Program-made: the position numbers and the translations under genes
Part shown: positions 1 to 5,097 of the stretch, in pieces
Layout: the number at the start of each line of letters is the position of its first letter
Numbering within the stretch: position 1 is the first letter of the stretch
The notes under the pieces: generated by a model
What the model saw: the letters and a program-made list of their open reading frames with translations, nothing else
Told to the model about the DNA's origin: nothing
Databases searched by the model: none
Source of the DNA: an uncultured Clostridia bacterium
GTDB taxonomy: Bacteria > Bacillota > Clostridia > Oscillospirales > Acutalibacteraceae
Direction: 5' to 3'
NCBI GenBank assembly: GCA_946405565.1
Contig: CAMJHU010000078.1
Coordinates: 1 to 7,611 of the forward strand
DNA: 7,611 nt

Positions 1-1606
1 GAACCGCCTCGGCGGGAACATCAAAAGTGGTGTATCGGTCGGCAATCTCGATGCGCCCGATACTGCGACCCGGCAGGCCGGTTTCACCCGCCACAGCGCC
101 TACAATATGACGCGGTTCAATGCCCGCGTTCTGACCGATGCCGATGGAAAGCCGGACCATATTTCTGTCGCGGTCACGGTCACGTCTGCCGCGTGACCCA
201 CGACTGCTCCTGCCGTCGGAACGCTCGCTGCGTTCAGCCTCCCCACGGCGTTCCTGCCGTGCAAAAGCCGCGTCGTCGGCAGCACATGGCATGGCGGTAC
301 GACCGTCCGCGGTCATTTCAAATTCCAGCAGTGCCGCCGCAATATCCATCGCGGAAAGATCGTGCAGAGAGGAAATCTCTTCAATCATTGCCCGATACTG
401 TTCCAGATCGTGTCCTTCCACCGCGTCGCGCACCTTATCGGCGAAGCGACGGCGGCGGCTTTCCATCACATCGGCACTCGTGGGAATGCTCCCCTTCTTG
501 ATCTCGGAACGGGTGTACCGCATGATGCTCCGCAGCTCATTCATCTCGCGGGAACCAGTCACAAACGTGAAGGCAAGACCCGATTGTCCGGCACGTCCGG
601 TGCGTCCGATGCGGTGGACGTAATATTCCATATCCTGTGGGATATCATAATTGAAAACCGCGCCCACACCGCTCACGTCGATCCCCCGTGCCGCCACGTC
701 GGTGGCAATCAGCACGTCCACATGACCGCCCCGGAACATCTGCATCACATGATCGCGTGCCTGCTGCTTCATATCGCCGTGCAGCCCTTCCGCCACATAG
801 CCGCGCATTTGCATGGCGCTCACCAGCTCGTCCACCTGCTTTTTGGTATTGCAGAAAATCATGGCAGGAACGGGGCGGTAAACGTCCATCAGGCGGCTCA
901 CGGCTTCAACTTTGTGACTGTGGGGTATCATATAATAATACTGATCGATTTCCTCCACGGTGAGTTCCTTGCGAATGACCTTGACCACTTCGGGATTCCG
1001 AAGGTACTGATGCGTGATTTCCATGATTTCGGGCGACATGGTTGCCGAAAACAGCGCGGTCTGGCGTTCCTCGGGAATATCGCGCAGAATGGTCTCGATA
1101 TCCTCCCGGAAACCCATTGAGAGCATTTCATCCGCCTCATCCAGCACTACTATCTTCACATTGTCCAGCAGCAGGGTATGACGGCGCATATGATCCATCA
1201 GACGTCCCGGCGTACCCACCACAATCTGCGCACCGCCGCGGAGCAGCCGGATCTGACGCTCGATATCCTGTCCGCCATAAATGGCAGCGGCACGAATGCG
1301 TTCTGTATGGGTGGTAAGCCGCCGGATTTCCTCGCACGCCTGAATCGCCAGTTCGCGGGTGGGGCAAAGCACCAGCGCCTGCACACCCTTCCCGTGCTGC
1401 CGCGAAATCATCTCAATGGCGGGAATGGCAAAGGCAGCGGTTTTGCCCGTACCGGTCTGAGACTGCCCGATTACGTCTCTGCCGCTGAGCAGCAGCGGAA
1501 TGGTCTGCGTCTGAATGGCAGTTGCTTCCTCATAGCCGATATCGTCTATGGTCTGCAAAATGCCGTCCGAAATTCCCAGTTCCGAAAATGGTAATGTCTG
1601 CATCAT
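1..1606 (-). CDS. DEAD-box RNA helicase, CsdA/DeaD type, 3' end off window
   Basis: This is an ATP-dependent RNA helicase that should remodel structured RNA or ribosome precursors in the cytoplasm. 535 codons are visible without a stop; the C-terminus lies beyond base 1. Motifs in order: Q motif ending AIQTQTIP (30-37), Walker A SQTGTGKT (49-56), PTRELA (82-87), TPGR (132-135), DEAD (156-159), SAT (187-189), IFCNT (250-254), ATDVAARGID (301-310) and HRIGRTGRAG (331-340). A helical dimerisation-like stretch and an Arg/Asp/Ser-rich linker (about 450-482) follow. From about 483 the sequence (MVRLSIGIGQ, later GLPGRSIGRIEI) matches the DbpA-type RNA-binding domain seen in CsdA/DeaD and DbpA/YxiN. 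The start is one of two consecutive ATGs, 1606 or 1603; GAGG at 1619-1616 lies 9 nt before the first. Which named member of the family this is cannot be decided here. Confidence 0.95.
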   Translation of the reverse strand, partial: MMQTLPFSELGISDGILQTIDDIGYEEATAIQTQTIPLLLSGRDVIGQSQTGTGKTAAFAIPAIEMISRQHGKGVQALVLCPTRELAIQACEEIRRLTTHTERIRAAAIYGGQDIERQIRLLRGGAQIVVGTPGRLMDHMRRHTLLLDNVKIVVLDEADEMLSMGFREDIETILRDIPEERQTALFSATMSPEIMEITHQYLRNPEVVKVIRKELTVEEIDQYYYMIPHSHKVEAVSRLMDVYRPVPAMIFCNTKKQVDELVSAMQMRGYVAEGLHGDMKQQARDHVMQMFRGGHVDVLIATDVAARGIDVSGVGAVFNYDIPQDMEYYVHRIGRTGRAGQSGLAFTFVTGSREMNELRSIMRYTRSEIKKGSIPTSADVMESRRRRFADKVRDAVEGHDLEQYRAMIEEISSLHDLSAMDIAAALLEFEMTADGRTAMPCAADDAAFARQERRGEAERSERSDGRSSRGSRGRRDRDRDRNMVRLSIGIGQNAGIEPRHIVGAVAGETGLPGRSIGRIEIADRYTTFDVPAEAV

Positions 1607-1737
1607 CTTTTCATACCTCACTCTCAACAAAATGTGCTCATCAGTAATTTTCGGGTAGGGAGGAACGGGGTGGTGAAAACTCATCGGGCCCATATGTTTT
1701 TTATTAACAAAAAAATATATGTTCTTTGTACAAAATA
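1607..1737 (-). other. Helicase leader / intergenic stretch
   Basis: This is the non-coding region between the helicase start and its promoter. It contains an A/T-rich imperfect inverted repeat at 1691-1721 (CATATG and T-run against A-run and ATATATG), a TTTGTACAAA palindrome at 1725-1734, and a pyrimidine-rich CCTCCC tract on the leader strand (1663-1658). I see no credible gene. Between the two divergent promoters (1767-1846) there is only A/C-rich sequence with TGCCAA (1777-1782) and TTGGCA (1812-1817) as a weak inverted repeat. Confidence 0.45.
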
Positions 1738-1766
1738 ATTATACTCTCTTTTGTCTCACATTGCAA
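1738..1766 (-). promoter_or_regulatory. Sigma-A-type promoter of the helicase gene
   Basis: On the minus strand TTGCAA (1766-1761), a 17-nt spacer and a perfect TATAAT (1743-1738) make a convincing housekeeping promoter. The start site would be near 1731, giving a leader of about 125 nt before the ATG at 1606. Long leaders are common on bacterial DEAD-box genes of the cold-shock type, but nothing here proves cold regulation. Confidence 0.75.
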
Positions 1767-1846
1767 ACCAAAAAATGCCAAAAATGGGAAAAACCCGATT
1801 TTGCCCAAAAGTTGGCAGGTTTTGTCTAAAAAAATGGGAACAGTAC

Positions 1847-1875
1847 TTGACAAATCCGCTTTTTTGCGGTAGCAT
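1847..1875 (+). promoter_or_regulatory. Sigma-A-type promoter of the DUF5662 gene
   Basis: TTGACA (1847-1852), exactly 17 nt, then TAGCAT (1870-1875) reads toward the DUF5662 gene. The predicted start is near 1882, leaving a leader of about 37 nt. The spacer itself holds a small inverted repeat, CCGC (1856-1859), a T6 loop and GCGG (1866-1869), which may be chance or an operator. Confidence 0.7.
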
Positions 1876-1918
1876 GAAGGTCATTGACAAAATACCATCA
1901 CAGGAGGAACCAAACATC

Positions 1919-2467
1919 ATGAACGGATGGGCACGATTCTGGGGACATCTTCACACCGTCAATATCCACCGCTATCGGGTACTGGTGAATTGTATACACG
2001 CGGGTATCCTGTGGCGGGGACTGACTCACGATCTGAGCAAATACAGTCCCACGGAATTCTGGAACGGCGTGCGCTACTATCAGGGTACCCGCAGTCCCAA
2101 CGAAGCCGAACGGGAAGATATCGGCTATTCCCGCGCATGGATGCACCACAAGGGACGCAACCGCCATCACTTTGAATTCTGGACCGATTACGACCCCGTC
2201 ACCCGGCAGTCGGCACCGGTGGAAATGCCGCCTGTCTTTGTGGCAGAGATGTTCTGCGACCGCATGGCTGCCAGCAAGACCTATCTCAAAGAGCATTATA
2301 CCGACAGCTCACCGCTGCTGTATTTCGCAAACGGCAAACAGCGGCGTATCATCCATCCCGCCACTTCCGATCTGCTGGAGGGCTGGCTCAGGCTGCTTGC
2401 CGAGCAAGGCGAAGCGGCTGCCTTCGCCGAGATTCGCCGCTGTCTCAAAGCTTCTGAACGCAAATAA
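1919..2467 (+). CDS. DUF5662 family protein
   Basis: A 182-residue soluble protein with no signal peptide or membrane segment. It matches the DUF5662 family of Firmicutes along its whole length. Conserved stretches are HDLSKYSPTEF (37-47), YYQGTRSPNEAE (53-64), AWMHHKGRNRHHFEFW (73-88) and MFCDRMAASKTY (111-122). The His/Asp-rich pattern (H37 D38, H76 H77, H83 H84, D114) suggests a helical metal-binding fold like HD proteins; that is my inference, and no reaction is established. The start is the ATG at 1919, preceded by AGGAGG at 1902-1907 (11-nt gap). The frame is open upstream to 1751, but that part would overlap the promoter and looks non-coding. It is a single-gene unit divergent from the helicase and convergent with the tail-anchored gene. 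Its TAA (2465-2467) lies inside the A-tract of the opposing terminator. Confidence 0.9.
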   Translation: MNGWARFWGHLHTVNIHRYRVLVNCIHAGILWRGLTHDLSKYSPTEFWNGVRYYQGTRSPNEAEREDIGYSRAWMHHKGRNRHHFEFWTDYDPVTRQSAPVEMPPVFVAEMFCDRMAASKTYLKEHYTDSSPLLYFANGKQRRIIHPATSDLLEGWLRLLAEQGEAAAFAEIRRCLKASERK

Positions 2468-2519
2468 AAAATCACACGCCGCCGCTGAGGGAATGCTTCT
2501 CCTTCAACGACGGCGTGTG
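2462..2519 (-). terminator. Rho-independent terminator of the argD transcript, overlaps DUF5662 stop
   Basis: A 12-bp stem (2473-2484 with 2508-2519, one mismatch) continues as a 6-bp inner stem (2486-2491 with 2501-2506, one G-U) around a 9-nt loop. On the minus strand it is followed by ATTTTTTATT (2472-2463), so it ends the transcript of the tail-anchored gene and argD. On the plus strand the A-tract precedes it and the following bases are only modestly T-rich, so termination of the DUF5662 mRNA would be weaker. Confidence 0.85.
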
Positions 2520-2561
2520 TCAGTCAGTTGCAGTTGTTTCATTATCTGCTATACGGCGCGG

Positions 2562-3380
2562 CTACTCGGAAAGACCCAGATACCAGAACAGCAGAACAAA
2601 CATCAAAATCACCAACAACGGAATCAAAACAGCGGCTATCAACCCGGTCATGGCTTTTTTGTTTTCAGCCCAATTCAGTTTTTCGGGGACAAGCGCGTTA
2701 ATGCGTTCGTCTTCCTGCTCACCGAAATGGTTCCGGATAAAATCCGGTTGGTATTTGTCATCGTAACCATCATGCGTATATGCCAAACTGATCGTTTTCG
2801 TGTTTTTGCCAATATTCCCGCTATTGTTATGGTAAAGGAAATCATAAAACACGGCGTACATGGCAATCAACGGAAGCTGTTGATCGTATTCCGGCAAAAA
2901 GTGTACATAATACTGATCCAGATGATCAACAACCGTCCGGAAATGCGTGATCTGACCGATCTGTGTATCATTCTCATAGAAGGAAACCACTTCTTTGAGT
3001 CCGATGCAGCGTCGGTATCCGTCAATCACTCTGCCGTCAAACGAGAGGCACAGCCTTACATCTTTAGCGGATCTTTCCACGGAATAAAAGACGGCTTTGA
3101 CCTGTTCCGAAGCGTCCAATATCTCATACATACAGAACTTCTTTTCAGGACCTTTCTGACGCTTGAAAGGAATCGTAAAGCCCAGAAACGTATCGATCAT
3201 CTTATAACGGGTATGCAGCAGAATATTGCCGTCAGGGTCGGTCAGATTGACTTTGTTCCACTTATCAATTTCCAGAATCTTCCACCAAGAGGCATTCCCG
3301 CGGTAGATGACGTTTCCGTCGCGGATGACTTCAAATTCATTGTGTTTGACCGCATTGGTCTGTTTCACCTCTAAAATCAT
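2562..3380 (-). CDS. Hypothetical C-terminally anchored membrane protein
   Basis: A 272-residue protein that I do not recognise firmly. Residues 1-240 are hydrophilic, with many beta-like segments (FEVIRDGNVIYRG at 16-28, VNLTDPDGNILLHTRYK at 44-60). The layout and 'probe' like segments recall tubby C-terminal/LURP-one-like domains of Firmicutes, but this is only a fold guess. Residues 244-270 form one strongly hydrophobic helix preceded by ENKK and followed by only two residues. It is thus a tail-anchored protein with its bulk predicted in the cytoplasm; there is no signal peptide. ATG at 3380 has GAGGGG at 3392-3387, 6 nt upstream. It lies 27 nt downstream of argD on the same strand with no terminator between, so it is probably co-transcribed with it, and it ends at the 2462-2519 terminator. 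Confidence 0.85.
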   Translation of the reverse strand: MILEVKQTNAVKHNEFEVIRDGNVIYRGNASWWKILEIDKWNKVNLTDPDGNILLHTRYKMIDTFLGFTIPFKRQKGPEKKFCMYEILDASEQVKAVFYSVERSAKDVRLCLSFDGRVIDGYRRCIGLKEVVSFYENDTQIGQITHFRTVVDHLDQYYVHFLPEYDQQLPLIAMYAVFYDFLYHNNSGNIGKNTKTISLAYTHDGYDDKYQPDFIRNHFGEQEDERINALVPEKLNWAENKKAMTGLIAAVLIPLLVILMFVLLFWYLGLSE

Positions 3381-3407
3381 GTCAATCCCCTCTTTCTGTT
3401 GATACGT

Positions 3408-4589
3408 TTATTCGCTCAGAATCCGGCGCAGAATTTCCATGCCCGCGTCGATCTGCTCATAGGTAATGGTCAGCGGCGGCAGACAGCGCAGCTTGGTTTT
3501 GGCAGTCAGCACGAGCAGACCGTTTTCCAGTGCCGCTTTCAAAACATCGGCGGCAGTTACGCCGTCCAGTTCCGCGCCCAGCATCAATCCCAGTCCGCTC
3601 ACATTTTTAACACGGGGCAGTGCTTCAAGGGACTTGCGGAAATAGTCCGCCTTTTCCGCAACCTCCCGCAGAAAGGCTTCGTCCGACAGACGGCTCAGCA
3701 CTACCAACCCCCCCGCGCACACCACGGGATTGCCGCCGAAGGTGGAACCGTGCGTGCCGGGCGTCAGGACATTCGCGTACTCGCCGCGGGTCAGGCACAC
3801 GCCGATCGGCAGACCGCCGCCCAGTCCCTTCGCCAGCGTCACAATATCCGGCTTGACGCCGTAATGCTCCGCCGCGAGCAGTTTCGCGGTGCGCCCCATG
3901 CCGGTCTGCACTTCGTCGGATATTGTGGCAAGATCATGCTGTGCGGCAAGGGCAAAAATCTCATCCACAAAGCCCTGTTCCAGCGGAATCACGCCGCCCT
4001 CGCCCTGCACAAATTCAAACATGATACCGCACACCGTATCGTCCACGGCTTCCCGCAGCGCCGGAATGTTATTGGCTTCCACATATCTGAAGCCGGGCGT
4101 AAAGGGAAAGAAATAATTGTGGAAATGCTCCTGTCCCGTCGCCGAAAGGGTGGTCACGGTTCTGCCGTGGAAGGAATTGACCAGCGTGATAATCGTCGTG
4201 CGGTTCGGGTTTCCGTATTTGTCAAAGGAACGCTTGCGGGCAATCTTGATGGCGCATTCGTTCGCCTCGGCGCCGCTGTTGCCGAAGAACAGTTTATCCG
4301 TTCCGGTCATGGCAGTGAGCTTGGCGGCGAACTGCGCAGCGGTGGAATTGTAGTAATAATTGGAAACATGCTGCATTTTATGTGCCTGCTCACTGACCGC
4401 GTCTGCCCATTCCGCGTCGGCATAGCCCAGCGAATTGGTGCCGATACCGCTGCCGAAGTCGATGTAGCGCTTGCCGTCCGCATCCTGACCGCCCGCGCCG
4501 CTGCCGCTTTCCAAAGCCAGATTCAAGCGTCCGTAGCTGCTGACGACAGCAGCGTTGTATTGTTCGATAATTTCTTGTGACTGATTCAA
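3408..4589 (-). CDS. argD: Acetylornithine aminotransferase
   Basis: A PLP-dependent class III aminotransferase that converts N-acetylglutamate semialdehyde to N-acetylornithine in arginine synthesis; it acts in the cytosol. At 393 residues it has the usual length. Visible motifs: DADGKRYIDFGSGIGTNSLG (36-55), the PLP-phosphate loop GNSGAEAN (103-110), SFHGRT (139-144), QGEGGV (195-200), DEVQTGMGRT (225-234, Asp225 contacting the PLP ring nitrogen), the Schiff-base lysine in TLAKGLGGG (Lys254), and THGSTFGGNP (279-288). The start is TTG at 4589-4587: AGGAG (4602-4598) sits exactly 8 nt upstream and the protein begins normally there. Related ornithine or succinylornithine aminotransferases cannot be excluded by sequence alone, but argB nearby supports argD. 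Its promoter is unclear, because the upstream DNA is shared with the divergent antitoxin promoter. Confidence 0.95.
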   Translation of the reverse strand: MNQSQEIIEQYNAAVVSSYGRLNLALESGSGAGGQDADGKRYIDFGSGIGTNSLGYADAEWADAVSEQAHKMQHVSNYYYNSTAAQFAAKLTAMTGTDKLFFGNSGAEANECAIKIARKRSFDKYGNPNRTTIITLVNSFHGRTVTTLSATGQEHFHNYFFPFTPGFRYVEANNIPALREAVDDTVCGIMFEFVQGEGGVIPLEQGFVDEIFALAAQHDLATISDEVQTGMGRTAKLLAAEHYGVKPDIVTLAKGLGGGLPIGVCLTRGEYANVLTPGTHGSTFGGNPVVCAGGLVVLSRLSDEAFLREVAEKADYFRKSLEALPRVKNVSGLGLMLGAELDGVTAADVLKAALENGLLVLTAKTKLRCLPPLTITYEQIDAGMEILRRILSE

Positions 4590-4597
4590 AATAACCG

Positions 4598-4602
4598 CTC
4601 CT
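4598..4602 (-). promoter_or_regulatory. argD: argD ribosome binding site that fixes a TTG start
   Basis: AGGAG on the minus strand lies 8 nt before TTG 4589-4587. No in-frame ATG lies closer, so this site decides the start codon. Confidence 0.8.
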
Positions 4603-4623
4603 AGTTTTTCTTTCAGATGCCAA

Positions 4624-4652
4624 TTGACAAAACACTCAGGTTGTAGTATAAT
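4624..4652 (+). promoter_or_regulatory. Promoter of the antitoxin RNA
   Basis: Consensus TTGACA (4624-4629), a 17-nt spacer and TATAAT (4647-4652) match the consensus in both boxes. It reads away from argD and toward the toxin gene. No open reading frame of credible quality follows, only a short stretch ending in a terminator, so it should make a small RNA starting near 4659. It is the strongest promoter by consensus in the window, as expected for an antitoxin RNA that must be in excess. Confidence 0.85.
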
Positions 4653-4678
4653 AAAAATACAGACAGGGCGTTTGGCAA
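4648..4678 (-). promoter_or_regulatory. Candidate argD promoter overlapping the antitoxin promoter
   Basis: On the minus strand TTGCCA (4678-4673) with a 19-nt spacer and TATTAT (4653-4648) is the best candidate upstream of argD; TATACT (4650-4645) is an alternative -10. The bases overlap the -10 and start region of the plus-strand antitoxin RNA. An interrupted GTAT/ATAC palindrome (4646-4660) loosely recalls an ArgR box. The evidence is weak, and read-through from upstream could also supply argD. Confidence 0.3.
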
Positions 4679-4752
4679 TAGACGACGCTCCGACGTTAAG
4701 GTTTGAAAAGAAGTAACCGTAAGTTGGAAGCTAGGCGGTTACTTCTTTTTGT
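4659..4752 (+). ncRNA. Antisense antitoxin RNA of the type I module
   Basis: A predicted RNA of about 90-95 nt from the start site near 4659 to the T-run after the 4706-4749 hairpin. It is transcribed toward the toxin gene and complementary to the last toxin codons, the stop codon and the 3' untranslated part of the toxin mRNA (about 50 nt overlap if both end at the shared hairpin). This is the arrangement of 3'-overlapping type I systems such as txpA/RatA and bsrG/SR4 of Bacillus. Its 5' part carries CTCCGACGTT (4688-4697), which resembles the anti-SD element of the toxin leader and could also contact the toxin SD. The boundaries are inferred from promoter and terminator only. Confidence 0.75.
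4706..4750. terminator. Bidirectional terminator shared by toxin mRNA and antitoxin RNA
   Basis: A perfect 14-bp inverted repeat (4706-4719 with 4736-4749, arms AAAAGAAGTAACCG and its complement) encloses a 16-nt loop. The A-run and T-run make it an intrinsic terminator in both directions, slightly stronger on the plus strand (T5 at 4746-4750). The toxin stop codon TAA and the last Lys codons lie inside the arm. Confidence 0.85.
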
Positions 4753-4840
4753 CATGGATACGGTCTGCTATCATAACGACCAGACCGACGATTTCCACGA
4801 GCAGTGCCGTGAACGCAATCAAGTCCTGAAATGTCAGCAT
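4739..4840 (-). CDS. Type I toxin, putative holin-like (Hol_Tox) peptide
   Basis: A 33-residue peptide starting MLTFQDLIAF and ending DRIHDKKK. Residues 7-25 form one hydrophobic helix with a single buried acid (Glu16), followed by a basic tail. This is the pattern of the putative holin-like toxin family (Hol_Tox) of Firmicutes and of TxpA/BsrG-like type I toxins, which insert in the membrane and depolarise it or disturb the envelope. ATG at 4840 has GGAGG at 4853-4849, 8 nt upstream, but that SD is predicted to be paired in a hairpin. A promoter with consensus -35 and spacing lies 150 nt upstream, and a convergent antisense RNA covers the 3' end. The peptide is below the size normally called by gene finders. 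The role is inferred from family resemblance and layout; toxicity is not shown by sequence. Confidence 0.85.
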   Translation of the reverse strand: MLTFQDLIAFTALLVEIVGLVVMIADRIHDKKK

Positions 4841-4848
4841 ATGTATCA

Positions 4849-4923
4849 CCTCCGATTCGTTCTAAGAATCGAACCGGAGCGACAAAAAGTATTTCGCCTC
4901 CGATTCGTCAAAGAATGTCGGAG
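4849..4923 (-). promoter_or_regulatory. Four-segment translational switch in the toxin leader
   Basis: In the toxin mRNA four segments alternate: anti-SD A1 (4923-4913), SD-like S1 (4909-4897), anti-SD A2 (4879-4866) and true SD S2 (4863-4849). S1 and S2 share ACGAATCGGAGG. A1 pairs with S1 (9 bp, 2-nt bulge) and A2 with S2 (about 13 bp, one bulge, one G-U), which hides the toxin SD. Alternatively S1 pairs with A2 (9 bp plus GCGA/TCGC, one bulge), which frees S2. A further stable hairpin lies upstream at 4974-4953 (9 bp, GTTT loop). The pairing was worked out by eye; energies were not computed. Confidence 0.65.
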
Positions 4924-4939
4924 TGCCGCCTGTTTTCAT
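4862..4939 (-). CDS. Candidate leader peptide ORF in the toxin mRNA
   Basis: A 25-codon frame from ATG 4939-4937 to TAG 4864-4862 lies wholly inside the toxin leader. It spans segments A1, S1 and A2 and stops in the loop of the A2:S2 hairpin, 21 nt before the toxin ATG. The peptide begins MKTGGTPTFF and ends SLRFDS. An in-frame stop sits immediately before the ATG, and no good SD precedes it. An internal TTG (4885-4883) in the same frame has GGAGG (4901-4897) 11 nt upstream and would give a seven-residue version. Its position recalls mok over hok, or the leader peptides of ermC-type attenuators. Translation is unproven and the frame could be chance. Confidence 0.3.
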   Translation of the reverse strand: MKTGGTPTFFDESEAKYFLSLRFDS

Positions 4940-4998
4940 CTATCAAAGAGATTCACGCACCAAACGGCGCGTGAGCCAAACACCCTGTCTGCCATTGT

Positions 4999-5027
4999 AT
5001 TGTAACACGTCATGTTTGGTTTGTCAA
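4999..5027 (-). promoter_or_regulatory. Promoter of the toxin mRNA
   Basis: On the minus strand TTGACA (5027-5022), a 17-nt spacer and TACAAT (5004-4999) give a near-consensus promoter. A second overlapping TACAAT (4999-4994) follows. The start site should be near 4992, making a leader of about 150 nt before the toxin ATG. Confidence 0.85.
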
Positions 5028-5050
5028 TTTTTTCTGTTTTGTCATTCATC

Positions 5051-5087
5051 TCAGCCGCCGGAATCGTTCAGCGGCTGAAATTTTTTT
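5051..5087 (+). terminator. Plus-strand intrinsic terminator between the YwqG gene and the toxin promoter
   Basis: A perfect 8-bp stem TCAGCCGC/GCGGCTGA (5051-5058, 5071-5078) with a 12-nt loop is followed on the plus strand by AATTTTTTT (5079-5087). The T-run is on the plus side although no plus-strand gene reads into it. On the minus strand, where the YwqG transcript arrives, no T-run follows. It may stop antisense transcription coming from the antitoxin side, and may still weakly end the YwqG mRNA. Confidence 0.65.
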
Positions 5088-5097
5088 CATCAATGTA

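Larger units (their letters stand above)
4622..5029. repeat. Imperfect 55-bp inverted repeat bounding the toxin-antitoxin module
   Basis: The plus strand from 4622 to 4676 and the minus strand from 5029 to 4975 align without gaps, with 41 of 55 bases identical by hand count. The AATTGACA at the outer end and the inner box CAGACAGGGYGTTTGGC (4660-4676 and 4991-4975, one mismatch) are almost perfect. The distance from -35 to the box is 36 nt in both. Each arm holds one complete promoter and its start site, so both RNAs begin with nearly the same bases. I see no target-site duplication outside the arms. Confidence 0.75.

Noticed and set aside
362..1120. 252-codon plus-strand frame within the helicase region
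   Set aside because: His-rich shadow of the helicase reading frame, which carries all DEAD-box motifs on the other strand.
1673..1738. 21-codon plus-strand frame starting GTG after a GGGAGG-like stretch
   Set aside because: It lies in the helicase leader, has no promoter on that strand and no conserved-looking peptide.
1787..1797. GGG-A5-CCC hairpin between the divergent promoters as a terminator
   Set aside because: Only a 3-bp core stem with a bulge outside it and no proper T-run; too weak to call.
2172..3374. 400-codon plus-strand frame joining the DUF5662 end and the tail-anchored gene
   Set aside because: It crosses the terminator at 2462-2519 and is out of frame with DUF5662 and antisense to the membrane protein gene.
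3399..4580. 393-codon plus-strand frame opposite argD
   Set aside because: It mirrors argD on the complementary strand, with low-complexity composition and no recognisable motif; argD has full family motifs and an SD.
4703..5005. 100-codon plus-strand frame across the toxin module
   Set aside because: It is antisense to the toxin, its leader and promoter, has no ribosome binding site, and is explained by the inverted SD repeats and terminator it runs through.
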